Shown here one piece after another: positions 1 through 9,213 of a stretch of DNA of 64,000 nt (positions within the stretch are counted from its first letter, which is position 1; each line of letters starts with the position of its first letter). The stretch comes from DASUZB01 sp035535495 (GTDB lineage: Bacteria; Actinomycetota; CALGFH01), in contig DATLQA010000029.1 in NCBI GenBank assembly GCA_035535495.1, forward strand, positions 8,747 through 72,746. Direction: 5' to 3'. Under the pieces are notes generated by a model, which saw only the letters and a program-made list of their open reading frames with translations, did no database searches and was not told the DNA's origin. The translations under genes were made by a program, and so were the position numbers.

Positions 1-2
1 TC

Positions 3-560
3 GACAGGCTCGAGCAGGTGCCCGACGTCCGCTTCGCGACCCGCACGGTCGGTGCCCACGTCGCCGTCGCCGTGTTCTGCGGGCCGGAGATCACCGACGT
101 CGCGGCCATGGTCGAGCGGGCGCGCCGGTGGGGGATCCTGGCGCACGAGACGGCCATCCCGTTGCGGCCCAACCCGCCGCACATCAAGGGCGTGCTCCCA
201 AGGAAACACGAGGCGTTCGTCGGCCTGACGGTGGCGCCGCCGTACGAGCGGGTCCAGCGCGCGGTCGCCGGCCTGCGCCAGCTGGAGATCACCGTGGCGG
301 TCCACGCCGTGGCCGGCCGGTACCAGGTCATGGCCGAGCTGGCCAGCGTCGACTACCACGACCTGCGCGACGCGCTCCTGCTCGACGTGCCCAGCATCGA
401 AGGGGTGACCTCGATCACCTCCTCCCTGGCGATCTGTTACAACGCACCGCCGTCGGCGCGACCGTCGCCGGACGGGATGGACTGGTTCTGGCGTGATCCC
501 GATTCGGGTCCGGAGGAGCCCGAACTGCACTGGGGAACGACGCGCCAGCACGGCACCTAG
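3..560 (+). CDS. C-terminal part of a possible Lrp/AsnC-like protein (cut by window edge)
   Basis: The reading frame is open from the first bases of the window, so the gene begins upstream; a GTG at 18 is probably internal. The visible ~185 residues contain two stretches with the alternating strand-helix pattern of Lrp/AsnC ligand-binding (RAM) domains, roughly residues 1-58 and 65-145. No DNA-binding helix-turn-helix is visible, as expected if it lies to the left. The last ~35 residues are acidic and Trp-rich with no recognised fold. It stops 12 nt before the next gene, so the two may be cotranscribed. The family assignment is an inference from pattern only. Confidence 0.4.
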   Translation, partial: DRLEQVPDVRFATRTVGAHVAVAVFCGPEITDVAAMVERARRWGILAHETAIPLRPNPPHIKGVLPRKHEAFVGLTVAPPYERVQRAVAGLRQLEITVAVHAVAGRYQVMAELASVDYHDLRDALLLDVPSIEGVTSITSSLAICYNAPPSARPSPDGMDWFWRDPDSGPEEPELHWGTTRQHGT

Positions 561-572
561 GCCAGGTGGCGC

Positions 573-3500
573 ATGACCGCCCGGCCACCCGCCCCGGTCC
601 GCAAGACCGTCACCATCGTGTTCAGCGACGTGGTCGGCTCGACCCCGCTCGGCGAGCTGCTCGACCCCGAGTCCCTCCGCGAGGTGGTCACCGGCTACTA
701 CCAGCAGGTGGCCACGGTGCTCGAGCGGCACGGCGGCAGGGTGTCGAAGTTCATCGGCGACGCTGTCCTGGCTGTGTTCGGCGTGCCGTGGATGCACGAG
801 GACGACGCCTTGCGGGCGGTGCGCGCCGCCAGCGAGCTGGGGCCGTCCCTCGACCAGCTCAACGCCGACCTGGAGGCGGCGTGGGGCCTGCGCATCCTGC
901 TGCGGACCGGGGTCAACACCGGCGAGGTGGTGGTCGGCGACGACCTCTACGGCCAGGACGTGACCGTCGGCGACGCGGTCAACCTGGCGGCCAGGCTCGA
1001 GCAGGCGGCCGAGCCGGGCGAGGTCCTCCTCGGCGAGTCCACCCACCGGCTGGTGCGCGACGCGGTCGAGGCCGACCCGCTCCCGCCGCTCGCCGTGAAG
1101 GGCAAGGCGCAGCCGGTGGGTGCCTGGCGGCTGCGGGCGGTCCGCCCCGACGTCCCTGGCGGCGCCCGCCGGGCGGAGGCGCCCCTTGTCGGTCGCGGGC
1201 CGCAGTGGACCCGGCTCACCGAAGCGTTCGAGCGCTGCGTCGCCGACCGCGCCTGCTCCCAGGTGACCCTGGTGGGAGCCGCCGGGGTCGGCAAGTCACG
1301 GCTCGCCGCCGAGTTCGTCGCCTCGGTCGCGGACCGGGCGACCGTGCTGCGGGGCCGCTGCCTGTCCTACGGCGACGGCATCACCTTCTGGCCGGTGGCC
1401 GAGGTCCTGCGGCAGGCCGCCGGGATCACCGGGGGCGACCCTCCGGCGGCCGCCCAGGCCAAGCTGGCGGAGCTGGTCGTCGGCGAGGAGCGGGCCGAGC
1501 GGGTCGCCGAGCTGGCCGGCGGTGTCCTCCGCGTGGCCGGCGAGGCCGGCCAGCTCGAGGAGACGTTCTGGGCGATCCGCCGCGTCCTGGAGGTGGCCGC
1601 TGGCAGCCGGCCGCTGGTGGTCGTGCTCGACGACCTCCACTGGGCCGAGCCGACCCTCCTCGATCTCGTCGAGCACGTCGCCAGCTGGTCACGCGGCCGG
1701 CCGATCCTGCTGCTCTGCCTCAGCCGTCCAGACCTGATCGAGCAGCGGCCCGCATGGGGAGCCGGCGCGGTCGACGCCCGCCTGGTGCAGCTCGACCCCC
1801 TGCCGGAGGACCAAGGCCTGCTCCTGCTCGACGAGCTGCTCGGCGTGTCGGCGCTGGACGGCGCCACCCGGCAGCGCATCGTCCGCACCGCCGAGGGCAA
1901 CCCGCTGTTCATCGAGGAGCTCGTGCAGATGCTGGTGGACGAGGGCCATCTCCACCGCGAGCAGGGCCGCTGGGTCCCCACCGGCGACCTGTCCACCCTC
2001 AAGATCCCGCTTTCGATCGCCACGCTGCTGCTCGCCCGGCTCGACCGTCTCGAAGCTGCCGAGCGCGCGGTGGTCGACCGAGCGGCGGTCATCGGGAAGG
2101 AGTTCTCCGCGGTCCAGGTCACCGAGCTGGCCCCGCCGCCGCCGCCCGAAGAGGTGGAGGCGAGCCTGGCGGCCCTGGTGCTCAAGGCGCTGGTCCGGCT
2201 GGAGCCGGCGGTGGCGTCCGGACGTGGCCGCTTCGCCTTCCGGCACCAGCTGGTGCGGGACGTCGCGTATGAAGCGACCTCCAAGCGCCTCCGCGCCGAG
2301 CTGCACGAGCGCTTCGCCGCCTGGCTGGAATCCGCGGCCAGCGACCGCCTTCCCGAGGTCCAGGAGGTGCTCGGCTACCACCTGGAGCATGCCTACCGCG
2401 CGCTGGCCGCGCTGGGCGTGCCGGGCGAGCGGGGCCGGCGCCTGGCCAGGCGTGCCAGCGCCCATCTCGGCGCCGCCGGGCGGCGGGCCGCCGCCGGCGG
2501 CGACATGCCGGCCGCCGCCAGCCTCCTCGAACGGGCTGTCGCGCTGCTGCCGGCCGGCGACGGTGAGCGGCTCGCGCTCCTTCCCGAGCTGGGCGAGGCT
2601 CTCGGCGCCACCGGCGAGCTGGCCAGGGTCGAGGCGCTGCTCGCCGAGGGCCTGGAGCTGGCCACCGCCGCCCAGGACGAGCGGCTCGCCGCCCACCTGA
2701 GCCTGCAACGCTGGCGCTGGCAGCTGTTCACCAGCCCCGACGCCCAGGCGGAGGTGGCCAGGCAGGAGGCGGAGCAGTTCGTGGTCGTCCTGGAACGGCA
2801 CGGCGACCACCGCGGCCTGGCGCAGGCGTGGCGCCTGGTCGCGCTGGTGCACGCCTTCCGGAACCGCTTCTCCGACGAGCTGGAGGCGTTGACGCGCGGC
2901 CTCCGCCACGCCGAGCTGGCGGGCGACCGGCGCCTGGGCGCCGCGCTGAACGGCATGGTCAGCGCCGCCCTGCTGTACGGGCCCACACCGGTCGCCGAGG
3001 CGGTCGCCAGAGCCGAGCGCGTCCTGGACGACGCCCGCGGCAGCGGCGACCTGCTGGGAGAGGCGGATGCCCTGTTCGACCTCGGCCAGCTCGACGCCCG
3101 CCGTGGCGACCTCGCCGCCGCGCGTGCCCACCTGGCCGAGAGCGCGGCGACCTTCGAGCAGTTCGGGCTGGCGCTCACCCAGGCCCGCGTGCTGATGGAG
3201 GCGGGAGCCAACGAGCTCCTGGCCGACGACCCTGCCGCCGCCGAGCGGGAACTGCTCGGCGTCTACCGTGCCCTTGAGCGCATGGGCGACAGCGGGAGCC
3301 GCTCGACGGTGGCGGCCTGGCTCGCCGAGGCGGCCTGGCGGCTCGGTCGCGACGACCGGGCCGAAGACCATGCCGGGCAGAGCGAGCGGCTGGCCTCGCC
3401 GACCGACGTCTTCACCCAGGTCGTCTGGCGCGGCGTCCTCGCCAAGGTCCGGTCGCGCCAGGGCCGCCTGGCGGACGCGGAGCGGCTCGCCGAGGAGGCG

Positions 3501-3704
3501 GTCCGCCTCGCCGCCACCACCGACAACCTCGAGCTCAGCGCGATCGCCCTGCTGGACCAGGCCGAGGTGCTGGACGGTGAGCGCGGGGCGGCGGCCGCCG
3601 CCGAGGCGTTGCGGCTGTCCGAACGCAAGGGCATCGTCCCCCTCGCCGCCAGGGCCCGGCGCCGCCTGGCCAGGGCGCCGGCGCCCGACCCGACCGCTAG
3701 CTGA
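573..3704 (+). CDS. Class III nucleotidyl cyclase fused to AAA ATPase and TPR-like repeats
   Basis: Protein of 1,043 residues. The N-terminus is a class III cyclase domain (about 10-185): metal-binding Asp19 and Asp63, the purine-selecting Lys59, and Asn137/Arg141 in the transition-state motif are all present, so it is probably catalytically competent. An AAA_16-type NTPase follows, with a Walker A (GAAGVGKS, about 235-242) and a Walker B (VVVLDDLHWAE). The C-terminal ~450 residues are Ala/Leu/Glu-rich helical repeats of TPR type. This cyclase-ATPase-TPR architecture is a common large actinobacterial signalling protein; ligand and output are unknown. AGGTGG at 564-569 precedes the ATG. Its end overlaps the convergent endonuclease IV gene by 8 bp. 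Confidence 0.85.
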   Translation: MTARPPAPVRKTVTIVFSDVVGSTPLGELLDPESLREVVTGYYQQVATVLERHGGRVSKFIGDAVLAVFGVPWMHEDDALRAVRAASELGPSLDQLNADLEAAWGLRILLRTGVNTGEVVVGDDLYGQDVTVGDAVNLAARLEQAAEPGEVLLGESTHRLVRDAVEADPLPPLAVKGKAQPVGAWRLRAVRPDVPGGARRAEAPLVGRGPQWTRLTEAFERCVADRACSQVTLVGAAGVGKSRLAAEFVASVADRATVLRGRCLSYGDGITFWPVAEVLRQAAGITGGDPPAAAQAKLAELVVGEERAERVAELAGGVLRVAGEAGQLEETFWAIRRVLEVAAGSRPLVVVLDDLHWAEPTLLDLVEHVASWSRGRPILLLCLSRPDLIEQRPAWGAGAVDARLVQLDPLPEDQGLLLLDELLGVSALDGATRQRIVRTAEGNPLFIEELVQMLVDEGHLHREQGRWVPTGDLSTLKIPLSIATLLLARLDRLEAAERAVVDRAAVIGKEFSAVQVTELAPPPPPEEVEASLAALVLKALVRLEPAVASGRGRFAFRHQLVRDVAYEATSKRLRAELHERFAAWLESAASDRLPEVQEVLGYHLEHAYRALAALGVPGERGRRLARRASAHLGAAGRRAAAGGDMPAAASLLERAVALLPAGDGERLALLPELGEALGATGELARVEALLAEGLELATAAQDERLAAHLSLQRWRWQLFTSPDAQAEVARQEAEQFVVVLERHGDHRGLAQAWRLVALVHAFRNRFSDELEALTRGLRHAELAGDRRLGAALNGMVSAALLYGPTPVAEAVARAERVLDDARGSGDLLGEADALFDLGQLDARRGDLAAARAHLAESAATFEQFGLALTQARVLMEAGANELLADDPAAAERELLGVYRALERMGDSGSRSTVAAWLAEAAWRLGRDDRAEDHAGQSERLASPTDVFTQVVWRGVLAKVRSRQGRLADAERLAEEAVRLAATTDNLELSAIALLDQAEVLDGERGAAAAAEALRLSERKGIVPLAARARRRLARAPAPDPTAS

Positions 3705-4584
3705 CCGGCGCGGGGCGGCCGGCCGCGCGGAGGCGCTTCAGGCGGGCGACGTTCCGGGCGTGGTCGGCCTGCTCGCCAGGGGTCTCGGTGATCATCGCGG
3801 TGCCGTACAGGCCCGGGTGGGCGAGCACCGCCGCGAAGCCGTCGTCGCCGATCAGGCCCTCGCCGACGTGCCAGTGCCGGTCGAGACGGGCGCCACGCGG
3901 CTCGCGGGTGTCGTTGGCGTGGACCAGCGCCACCCGCCCGCCGACCGCGGCGACCAGGTGGTCGATGGTCGCGGTGGCGGCGCCGCGGCCGGTCAGGTCG
4001 TAGCCGGCGGCGTGGGCGTGGCAGGTGTCGAGGCAGACGGTCAGGCGTGGATGGTCGTCGCAGGCGGCCAGCAGCTCGGCCACCTGCTCGAAGCGGCTCG
4101 CCAGCGACCCCTTGCCGTCGGCGGTGAGCTCCAGGGCCACCACCGGCCCGGCGCCGTCGTCACCGACGACGTCGAGCAGGCCGTCGCGGGTGGCGGCGAG
4201 GGCGCGCGGCCGACCGCCGCCGGTCTCGTAGCCGGCGTGCACGACCACCCCGGCCACGCCCATCCCGGCGGCCCTTGCCAGGGTGGCGGCGAGCATCGCC
4301 CGCGAGCGCCGCGCGCTCTGCTGGTTGGTCGAGGCGAGGTTGACCAGGTAAGGCGCGTGCACGAAGACCGGGCCGAGGCCGGCCTCGGCGACCAGGACGC
4401 GGAACCGCTCGTCACGGGCAGGGTCATCGGGGGGCAGCGCCCAGGCGCGCGGGTTCGAGGCCCACACCTGGAACGCCTCGCAGCCGGCGGCTTGCGCGTT
4501 GGCCACCGCCCGCTCCAGGCCGCCGGCGGCGGAGACGTGCGCGCCGACGCGCACGCCGGTCGTCCGGGAGTCCGGGGAGCTCAT
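3697..4584 (-). CDS. nfo: Deoxyribonuclease IV (AP endonuclease)
   Basis: 295 residues, usual length for Nfo (280-300). A TIM-barrel, tri-zinc AP endonuclease that nicks DNA 5' to abasic sites in base-excision repair. The metal ligands of the family are present in order: the His of VHAPY, His of VVHAGYE, Glu of ALELT, Asp and His of LDTCHAHAAGYD, His of VHAND, Asp and His of DRHWHVGEG and Glu of ITETPG. The gene stands alone between two unrelated genes and its 3' end overlaps the convergent cyclase gene. DinB in this window is the other DNA-damage protein, but they are not linked in an operon. Confidence 0.95.
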   Translation of the reverse strand: MSSPDSRTTGVRVGAHVSAAGGLERAVANAQAAGCEAFQVWASNPRAWALPPDDPARDERFRVLVAEAGLGPVFVHAPYLVNLASTNQQSARRSRAMLAATLARAAGMGVAGVVVHAGYETGGGRPRALAATRDGLLDVVGDDGAGPVVALELTADGKGSLASRFEQVAELLAACDDHPRLTVCLDTCHAHAAGYDLTGRGAATATIDHLVAAVGGRVALVHANDTREPRGARLDRHWHVGEGLIGDDGFAAVLAHPGLYGTAMITETPGEQADHARNVARLKRLRAAGRPAPVS

Positions 4585-4609
4585 GGAGCGAAGCGTAGCG
4601 CCGCCGGCG

Positions 4610-6451
4610 CTACACGGGGGAGAGGAACAGGACCACCGTCGTGCCGTGCCGGACCTTCCGGCCAGGCGCCGGGTTCTGGTCGAGCACGCGGGCGCCGAAG
4701 AAGGCCCGCCGTGGCTCCAGGCCGAGCTTCCGCAGGAGGTCGGCGGCGTCGTTGGCGTCCATGCCGCGGACGCTGGGGACGACCACCTCGTCGGCGCCCT
4801 TGGAGACCTGCACCTGGACGGTGCTGCCCTGCTCGACGTTGGTGCCGGAGGGGGGGTTGGTCCGGACCACGAAGCCGGGCCGGACCCCGTCGGCGAACAC
4901 GTTCTCGCGGTTGACCTTGAGCTTGGCGGCGTTGAGGCGGCGCCTGGCCTGCGTGAAGCTGAGGCCGTCGACGGCGGGCACGTCCACCCGCGGCCGGCCG
5001 CTCGACACGGTGAGCTGGATCGCCTGGTCGCTGATTGGCGTGCCGGGGGGTGGGTTGGTGCCGACCACCCGGCCGGCCGGGACGGTCATGCTCGGCTGCT
5101 GGTTGACGGTGTAGGGGAGGCGGAGCTGGTCGAGCCGTGCCTGGGCCACCCCCGCGTCGACGTTGGCCAGGTTGGGCAGGACGATGCCGGACGACGGGAA
5201 CAGGACGACCACGGTGAATCGGCGCACGGCGCGGTCGGGTGGGACCGACTGCGCGGCGACCCGGCCGGCGGGGACGTCGGCTGATGGTCGGGGCGTGCCG
5301 ATGTCGACCCGCAGGAGCCGGCGGTGCAGCTCCAGCTTGGCGAGTCCCTGCTGCTTGCCGACCACCTGCGGCATGGCGACCGACTGGGCGGCGAGCCGCT
5401 GCAGGCCGAGGCCGGTCGCGACCAGCACGACACCGAGGACGACCAGGAGCGCGACCAGGCGGTTGCCCATGCGCTCGGTGCGGCTGCGCTCGCGCCGTAC
5501 CTTTGGCACCCGGCCAAGCGAGGGCCTGGTGGTGCGGCTGGAGCGGTTCGGCTGGCCGACGTCCACGCTGGTCTCCCAGCTCCCGGCGTGCTGGGCTGGA
5601 CGCAGGATGTCGCCCATGCGGCGCCGGCGGGGCGCGCCCATGCCGGCGGCGAACTCGGTGGCGCGGGGATAGCGGCGGGCCGGGTCGGGGTCGGTGGCGT
5701 TCCAGATGGCCGTGTCGACGTCCTGGGAGACGCCGGGAACGACCAGGGAGGGCGGCGGCACCCGGCTGGAGAGGTGCTGGGCGATCACCGAGTCCTGGTC
5801 GCCGGTGAACGGCGGCCGGCCGGCAAGGCACTCGTAGGCGACCACGCCGAGGGCGTAGACGTCGGCGCGCCCGTCGACCACGCCGTCGGTCAGCACCTCG
5901 GGGGCGAGGTACTGGGCGGTGCCGGCCAGCGGGGTGTCGCTGGTCATGTGGGCCGCCCGGACCAGCCCGAAGTCGGCCACCTTGATGGCGTCGTCGGTGA
6001 GCAGGACGTTCTCAGGTTTCATGTCGAGGTGGGCGATACCGGCGTGGTGGGCGTGGTCGAGTGCCTCGGCAACCGCGCCGACCAGCTCGGCGGTGGTCTC
6101 GAGGTCCAGCCGGCCGACGCGGTTCAGCAGGTCGCGGAGGGTCTGCCCGGGCACGTACTCCATCACGATCCAGGGCAGCCCTCGCTCGGCCCCCGAGTCG
6201 TGGACGGCCACGATGTTGGGGTGGGAGAGGCGGGCCGCGGCGAGCGCCTCACGGCGGAACTGCTCGGAGAACGCCGGGTCGCTGGCGAACTCGGGGCGGG
6301 GGACCTTCACCGCCACGACGCGGTCGAGCTGGCGGTCGTGGGCGCGGTACACGATCGCCATGCCGCCCCGGGCGATCTGGGCGACCAGTTCGTACCGCCG
6401 GCCGAGGCTCCGGCCGACGAGCCGGTCGACGTCGATGAGGTGCTTGGCCAC
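4610..6451 (-). CDS. PASTA-domain Ser/Thr protein kinase (PknB-like)
   Basis: 613 residues if translation starts at the GTG at 6451, which has AGGA about 6 nt upstream; a longer reading frame to 6712 would cross the divergent gene and is not preferred. Kinase domain about 20-280: Gly-rich loop RGGMA, Lys49, Asp143 and the DFG Asp160. The catalytic loop reads H141-L-D, so the usual Arg before the Asp is Leu (a non-RD kinase). A basic linker leads to one membrane helix (about 325-350) and four extracellular PASTA repeats, each with the VP..V or LP.L start, ending at the C-terminus. PASTA domains bind muropeptides or lipid II in PknB/StkP, so a role in wall sensing is likely. Confidence 0.92.
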   Translation of the reverse strand: MAKHLIDVDRLVGRSLGRRYELVAQIARGGMAIVYRAHDRQLDRVVAVKVPRPEFASDPAFSEQFRREALAAARLSHPNIVAVHDSGAERGLPWIVMEYVPGQTLRDLLNRVGRLDLETTAELVGAVAEALDHAHHAGIAHLDMKPENVLLTDDAIKVADFGLVRAAHMTSDTPLAGTAQYLAPEVLTDGVVDGRADVYALGVVAYECLAGRPPFTGDQDSVIAQHLSSRVPPPSLVVPGVSQDVDTAIWNATDPDPARRYPRATEFAAGMGAPRRRRMGDILRPAQHAGSWETSVDVGQPNRSSRTTRPSLGRVPKVRRERSRTERMGNRLVALLVVLGVVLVATGLGLQRLAAQSVAMPQVVGKQQGLAKLELHRRLLRVDIGTPRPSADVPAGRVAAQSVPPDRAVRRFTVVVLFPSSGIVLPNLANVDAGVAQARLDQLRLPYTVNQQPSMTVPAGRVVGTNPPPGTPISDQAIQLTVSSGRPRVDVPAVDGLSFTQARRRLNAAKLKVNRENVFADGVRPGFVVRTNPPSGTNVEQGSTVQVQVSKGADEVVVPSVRGMDANDAADLLRKLGLEPRRAFFGARVLDQNPAPGRKVRHGTTVVLFLSPV

Positions 6452-6513
6452 GCGAGTCCTGAGTGGTCGAAGATCGTCAGAGCGAGCCAGCAATCGAACT
6501 GGGCGCAGCCGAG

Positions 6514-6519
6514 ATTGTA
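6514..6519 (-). promoter_or_regulatory. Candidate -10 element for the PASTA kinase gene
   Basis: On the minus strand this reads TACAAT, about 62 nt before the kinase start codon. No good -35 is visible. The 147-bp divergent region also carries an interrupted palindrome, AAACG (6524-6528) and CGTTT (6534-6538), just upstream of the -10, which could be an operator. Read from sequence only. Confidence 0.35.
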
Positions 6520-6598
6520 GGCCAAACGCGTAACGTTTCCGGCGGCATGCCAGAATGCGCTGCGTCCCGCCTCGACCACCAGGAGCCGATCGAAGACC

Positions 6599-6931
6599 AT
6601 GGCGTTCGAGAACGACCTTCGGGTGCTGGGCTTCCGCCTGGCGCAGGACAAGCGCGACGGCACCCGCACCTACGCGCTGGCCCGCAACCGCTTCCTCACC
6701 TACTGGCTGCACCTCCCGGCCGACAACGGACCGGCGTTGTTCACCTGGGAGTTCGCCATCGGCGAGTACATGGACGAATACGGGTTGCAGATCGGCACCA
6801 ACGAGCCGCTCAACCAGTTCCTCTTCCCGCAGACCGACACCGAGCTCGCCCAGGACCTGTCAGCCCTGGTCAAGGCGTTGGAGCGCACCGAGACGATGTT
6901 CGCCGGCATGAACTTCGGTCACCAGGGCTGA
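6599..6931 (+). CDS. Conserved-looking hypothetical protein, 110 residues
   Basis: I do not recognise the family. The protein is soluble, mixed alpha/beta in appearance, rich in aromatic residues, with no signal peptide, membrane helix, Cys cluster or nucleotide-binding motif. Codon use (third-position G/C) is like that of its neighbours, supporting a real gene. It is divergent from the PASTA kinase and 21 bp upstream of a tiny membrane-protein gene, with which it may form an operon. AGGAG at 6581-6585 is rather far from the ATG; GAAG at 6592-6595 is close. Confidence 0.65.
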   Translation: MAFENDLRVLGFRLAQDKRDGTRTYALARNRFLTYWLHLPADNGPALFTWEFAIGEYMDEYGLQIGTNEPLNQFLFPQTDTELAQDLSALVKALERTETMFAGMNFGHQG

Positions 6932-6952
6932 CGGCGTCCCCGAGGAGGCCAC

Positions 6953-7096
6953 ATGCGTCGCGGTGGTTCCCTGCTGGTTCTTGTCCTGCTGCTCTACGCA
7001 GCCTTCTACCTGGGGATCCTGTACGAGCGCAACGACTGTCGCATCGACCTGCCCGACACGGTCTCGGCGGTCGACGACACGGTGCGCTGCGGCTGA
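6953..7096 (+). CDS. Small single-pass membrane protein, 47 residues
   Basis: A short gene with a strong ribosome-binding site, GAGGAGG at 6942-6948, four bases before the ATG. It encodes two Arg, then a hydrophobic helix (about residues 6-23, rich in Leu and Val), then an acidic tail with two Cys (residues 29 and 46) and a Gly end. The pattern predicts a short N-in/C-out membrane protein with a possible extracellular disulfide. It follows the 110-residue hypothetical gene by 21 bp. Function unknown. Confidence 0.6.
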   Translation: MRRGGSLLVLVLLLYAAFYLGILYERNDCRIDLPDTVSAVDDTVRCG

Positions 7097-7127
7097 CCCG
7101 CCCGCGAGGAGCTCCGAGGGGTGACGC

Positions 7128-9008
7128 TCAGGGCCCCAGCTGGTGCAGTGACTTGCGGACCCGGTCGGCGATGCCGGCCGCGTCCAGCCCCAGCTCGGCC
7201 AGGAGCGCGTCGCGCTTGCCGTGCGGCAGGAACTGGTCGGGGATGCCGAGGCGGACCAGCGGGGTGTCCACCTTCTCGTCCGCCAGCACCTCGGCGACCG
7301 CCGCGCCGAAGCCGCCGGCCAGGACGTTGTCCTCCACCGTGGCGACCAGGCGGTGCGCGGCGGCGAACGAGCCGAGCCGCGAGTCGAGCGGCTTGACCCA
7401 GCGGGGGTCGACCAAGGTCACGCTGACGCCGTCCTGCCGCAGCAGCCGGGCCGCCTCCTCGCAGGTCTCGGCGAGCTTGCCGAGACCGAGCAGCAGCACG
7501 TCCTCGCCCCGCGAGCGGACCTGGAAGGCGCCGAGCTTGAGCCTGCGCGCCGGGCCGGAGACCGCCGGCCGCGTGGTGGTGTCCTTGGGGAAGCGGATCG
7601 CGAACGGCCCGGCGGTGTGGGCCAGCGCGGTGGCCAGGGCGCGCCGCAGCTCGTTGCCGTCGCGGGGCGAGGCGATCACCAGGTTGGGGATCTGGCGCAG
7701 GTAGGTGACGTCGTAGACACCGTGGTGGGAGGGGCCGTCCTCGCCGGTGATGCCGGAGCGGTCGATGGCGAAGACGACCGGCAGCCGGTGCAGGGCGACG
7801 TCCATCATCACCTGGTCGAAGGCGCGCTGCAGGAAGGTCGAGTAGATGGCGCAGACCGGGCGGAGCCCGGCCATGGCCATGCCGGCGGCCATGGTGACGG
7901 CGACCTGCTCGGCGATGCCGACGTCGAAGACCCGCTCAGGGAACTCCTGGGCCATCAGGGTGAGCTTGGTCGGGCCGAGCATGGCGGCGGAGATGGCCAC
8001 CAGCTCGGGGTGGTGGCGCGCCTCATCCAGCAGGGCGTCGCCGAACACGTCGGTGAACTTCCCCGTCATGGCCGGCTCGGAGGAGGGCACCGGGCCGGTC
8101 TCCGGGTCGAATGTGCCGGCGGAGTGGAGCTTGTCCTCGTCGTGGTCCTCGGCCGGCTTGTAGCCGCGGCCCTTCTGGGTGACCACGTGCAGCAGCACCG
8201 GGCCGGGGACGCGCTTGACGTGGTCGAGGGCGCGGTCGAGTGCCTGGAGGTCGTGCCCGTCGACCGGACCGGCGTACTGCCAGCCGAGGTCCTCGAAGAC
8301 CACTCTCGGCGCCACCAGCGCCTTGGCGCCCTCCTTGACCCGCTTGGCCGCCTCCACCATGCCCTCGCCGACCAGCGGCACGCGGCCGAGGGTCTCCTCC
8401 ACGCCGCGCTTGAGCGTCTCGTAGCCCGGGTGCAGGCGGAGCGGGGCCAGGTGCCCGGAGAGGCCGCCGACGGTCGGCTGGTAGGAACGGCCGTTGTCGT
8501 TGAGCACCACCAGCATGTCCGGCTTGCGGTGCCCGGCGAGGTTGAGCGCCTCCAGCGCCACGCCGCCGGTCAGCGAGCCGTCGCCGACCACCGCGACCAC
8601 CCGCCCCTTGCCCTGGCCGGCGCGGCGGGCCTCGGCGAGGCCGAGGGCGTAGCCGAGCGCGGTCGAGGCGTGGGAGTTCTCGATGACGTCGTGGGGGCTC
8701 TCCGCCCGCGACGGGTAGCCGGAGAGGCCGCCCATGGAGCGGAGGGTGGCGAACTCGGCCTGGCGGCCGGTGAGGATCTTGTGGACGTAGGCCTGGTGGC
8801 CGGTGTCCCAGACGATGCGGTCGGTGGGGGAATCGATGGCCCGGTGCAGCGCGATGGTGAGCTCCACCACGCCGAGGTTCGGACCCAGATGGCCACCGCG
8901 TGCCGCCACCGCGCGGACGAGGAAACCGCGGATCTCCGCGGCCAGCTCGACCAGCTCGGCGTTGGAGAGCTGACGGAGATCGGCGGGTGATCGGATGGCT
9001 TCCAGCAT
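7128..9008 (-). CDS. dxs: 1-deoxy-D-xylulose-5-phosphate synthase
   Basis: 626 residues, typical for DXS. Thiamine-diphosphate enzyme joining pyruvate and glyceraldehyde-3-phosphate, the entry step of the MEP isoprenoid pathway. Visible marks: the ThDP/Mg motif GDGSLTGG with the following Asn-containing segment, the GPVDGHD motif, the transketolase pyrimidine domain (EQ..VTMAAGMA) and the DRSGITGEDGPSHHG motif of the active site. The ATG at 9008 is chosen because the first conserved helix follows immediately; upstream residues look non-coding. There is no properly spaced ribosome-binding site, but a possible -10 lies just before it, so the transcript may be nearly leaderless. The polyprenyl synthase further right uses products of this pathway. 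Confidence 0.96.
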   Translation of the reverse strand: MLEAIRSPADLRQLSNAELVELAAEIRGFLVRAVAARGGHLGPNLGVVELTIALHRAIDSPTDRIVWDTGHQAYVHKILTGRQAEFATLRSMGGLSGYPSRAESPHDVIENSHASTALGYALGLAEARRAGQGKGRVVAVVGDGSLTGGVALEALNLAGHRKPDMLVVLNDNGRSYQPTVGGLSGHLAPLRLHPGYETLKRGVEETLGRVPLVGEGMVEAAKRVKEGAKALVAPRVVFEDLGWQYAGPVDGHDLQALDRALDHVKRVPGPVLLHVVTQKGRGYKPAEDHDEDKLHSAGTFDPETGPVPSSEPAMTGKFTDVFGDALLDEARHHPELVAISAAMLGPTKLTLMAQEFPERVFDVGIAEQVAVTMAAGMAMAGLRPVCAIYSTFLQRAFDQVMMDVALHRLPVVFAIDRSGITGEDGPSHHGVYDVTYLRQIPNLVIASPRDGNELRRALATALAHTAGPFAIRFPKDTTTRPAVSGPARRLKLGAFQVRSRGEDVLLLGLGKLAETCEEAARLLRQDGVSVTLVDPRWVKPLDSRLGSFAAAHRLVATVEDNVLAGGFGAAVAEVLADEKVDTPLVRLGIPDQFLPHGKRDALLAELGLDAAGIADRVRKSLHQLGP

Positions 9009-9017
9009 GGCCTTCGG

Positions 9018-9023
9018 AGAATA
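9018..9023 (-). promoter_or_regulatory. Candidate -10 element for dxs
   Basis: Minus strand TATTCT nine bases before the dxs ATG. If used, transcription would start at or within a few bases of the start codon. No convincing -35. The rest of the 205-bp divergent gap to the lipoprotein gene shows nothing else I can name. Confidence 0.35.
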
Positions 9024-9213
9024 GACGCCTTTTCTCGATTGTGCCGCAGTGGCCGGAGCTGACGGCCGCCTGTTGCCAAGATGTTGCGCTGGTGGCGAGG
9101 CTTCAACGCCTGACCTGCGGGTCGCAGGGAATTTTGCCGGTGCTTGAACCGTCCGCCAACCGGGCTCCGTATCAGCGGTCGACATCGAGAGGGGACCCGA
9201 AAGGAGCCTACCA

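Noticed and set aside
6452..6712. N-terminal extension of the PASTA kinase to 6712
   Set aside because: It would run antisense over the divergent 110-residue gene; the GTG at 6451 has a ribosome-binding site and fits the kinase start.
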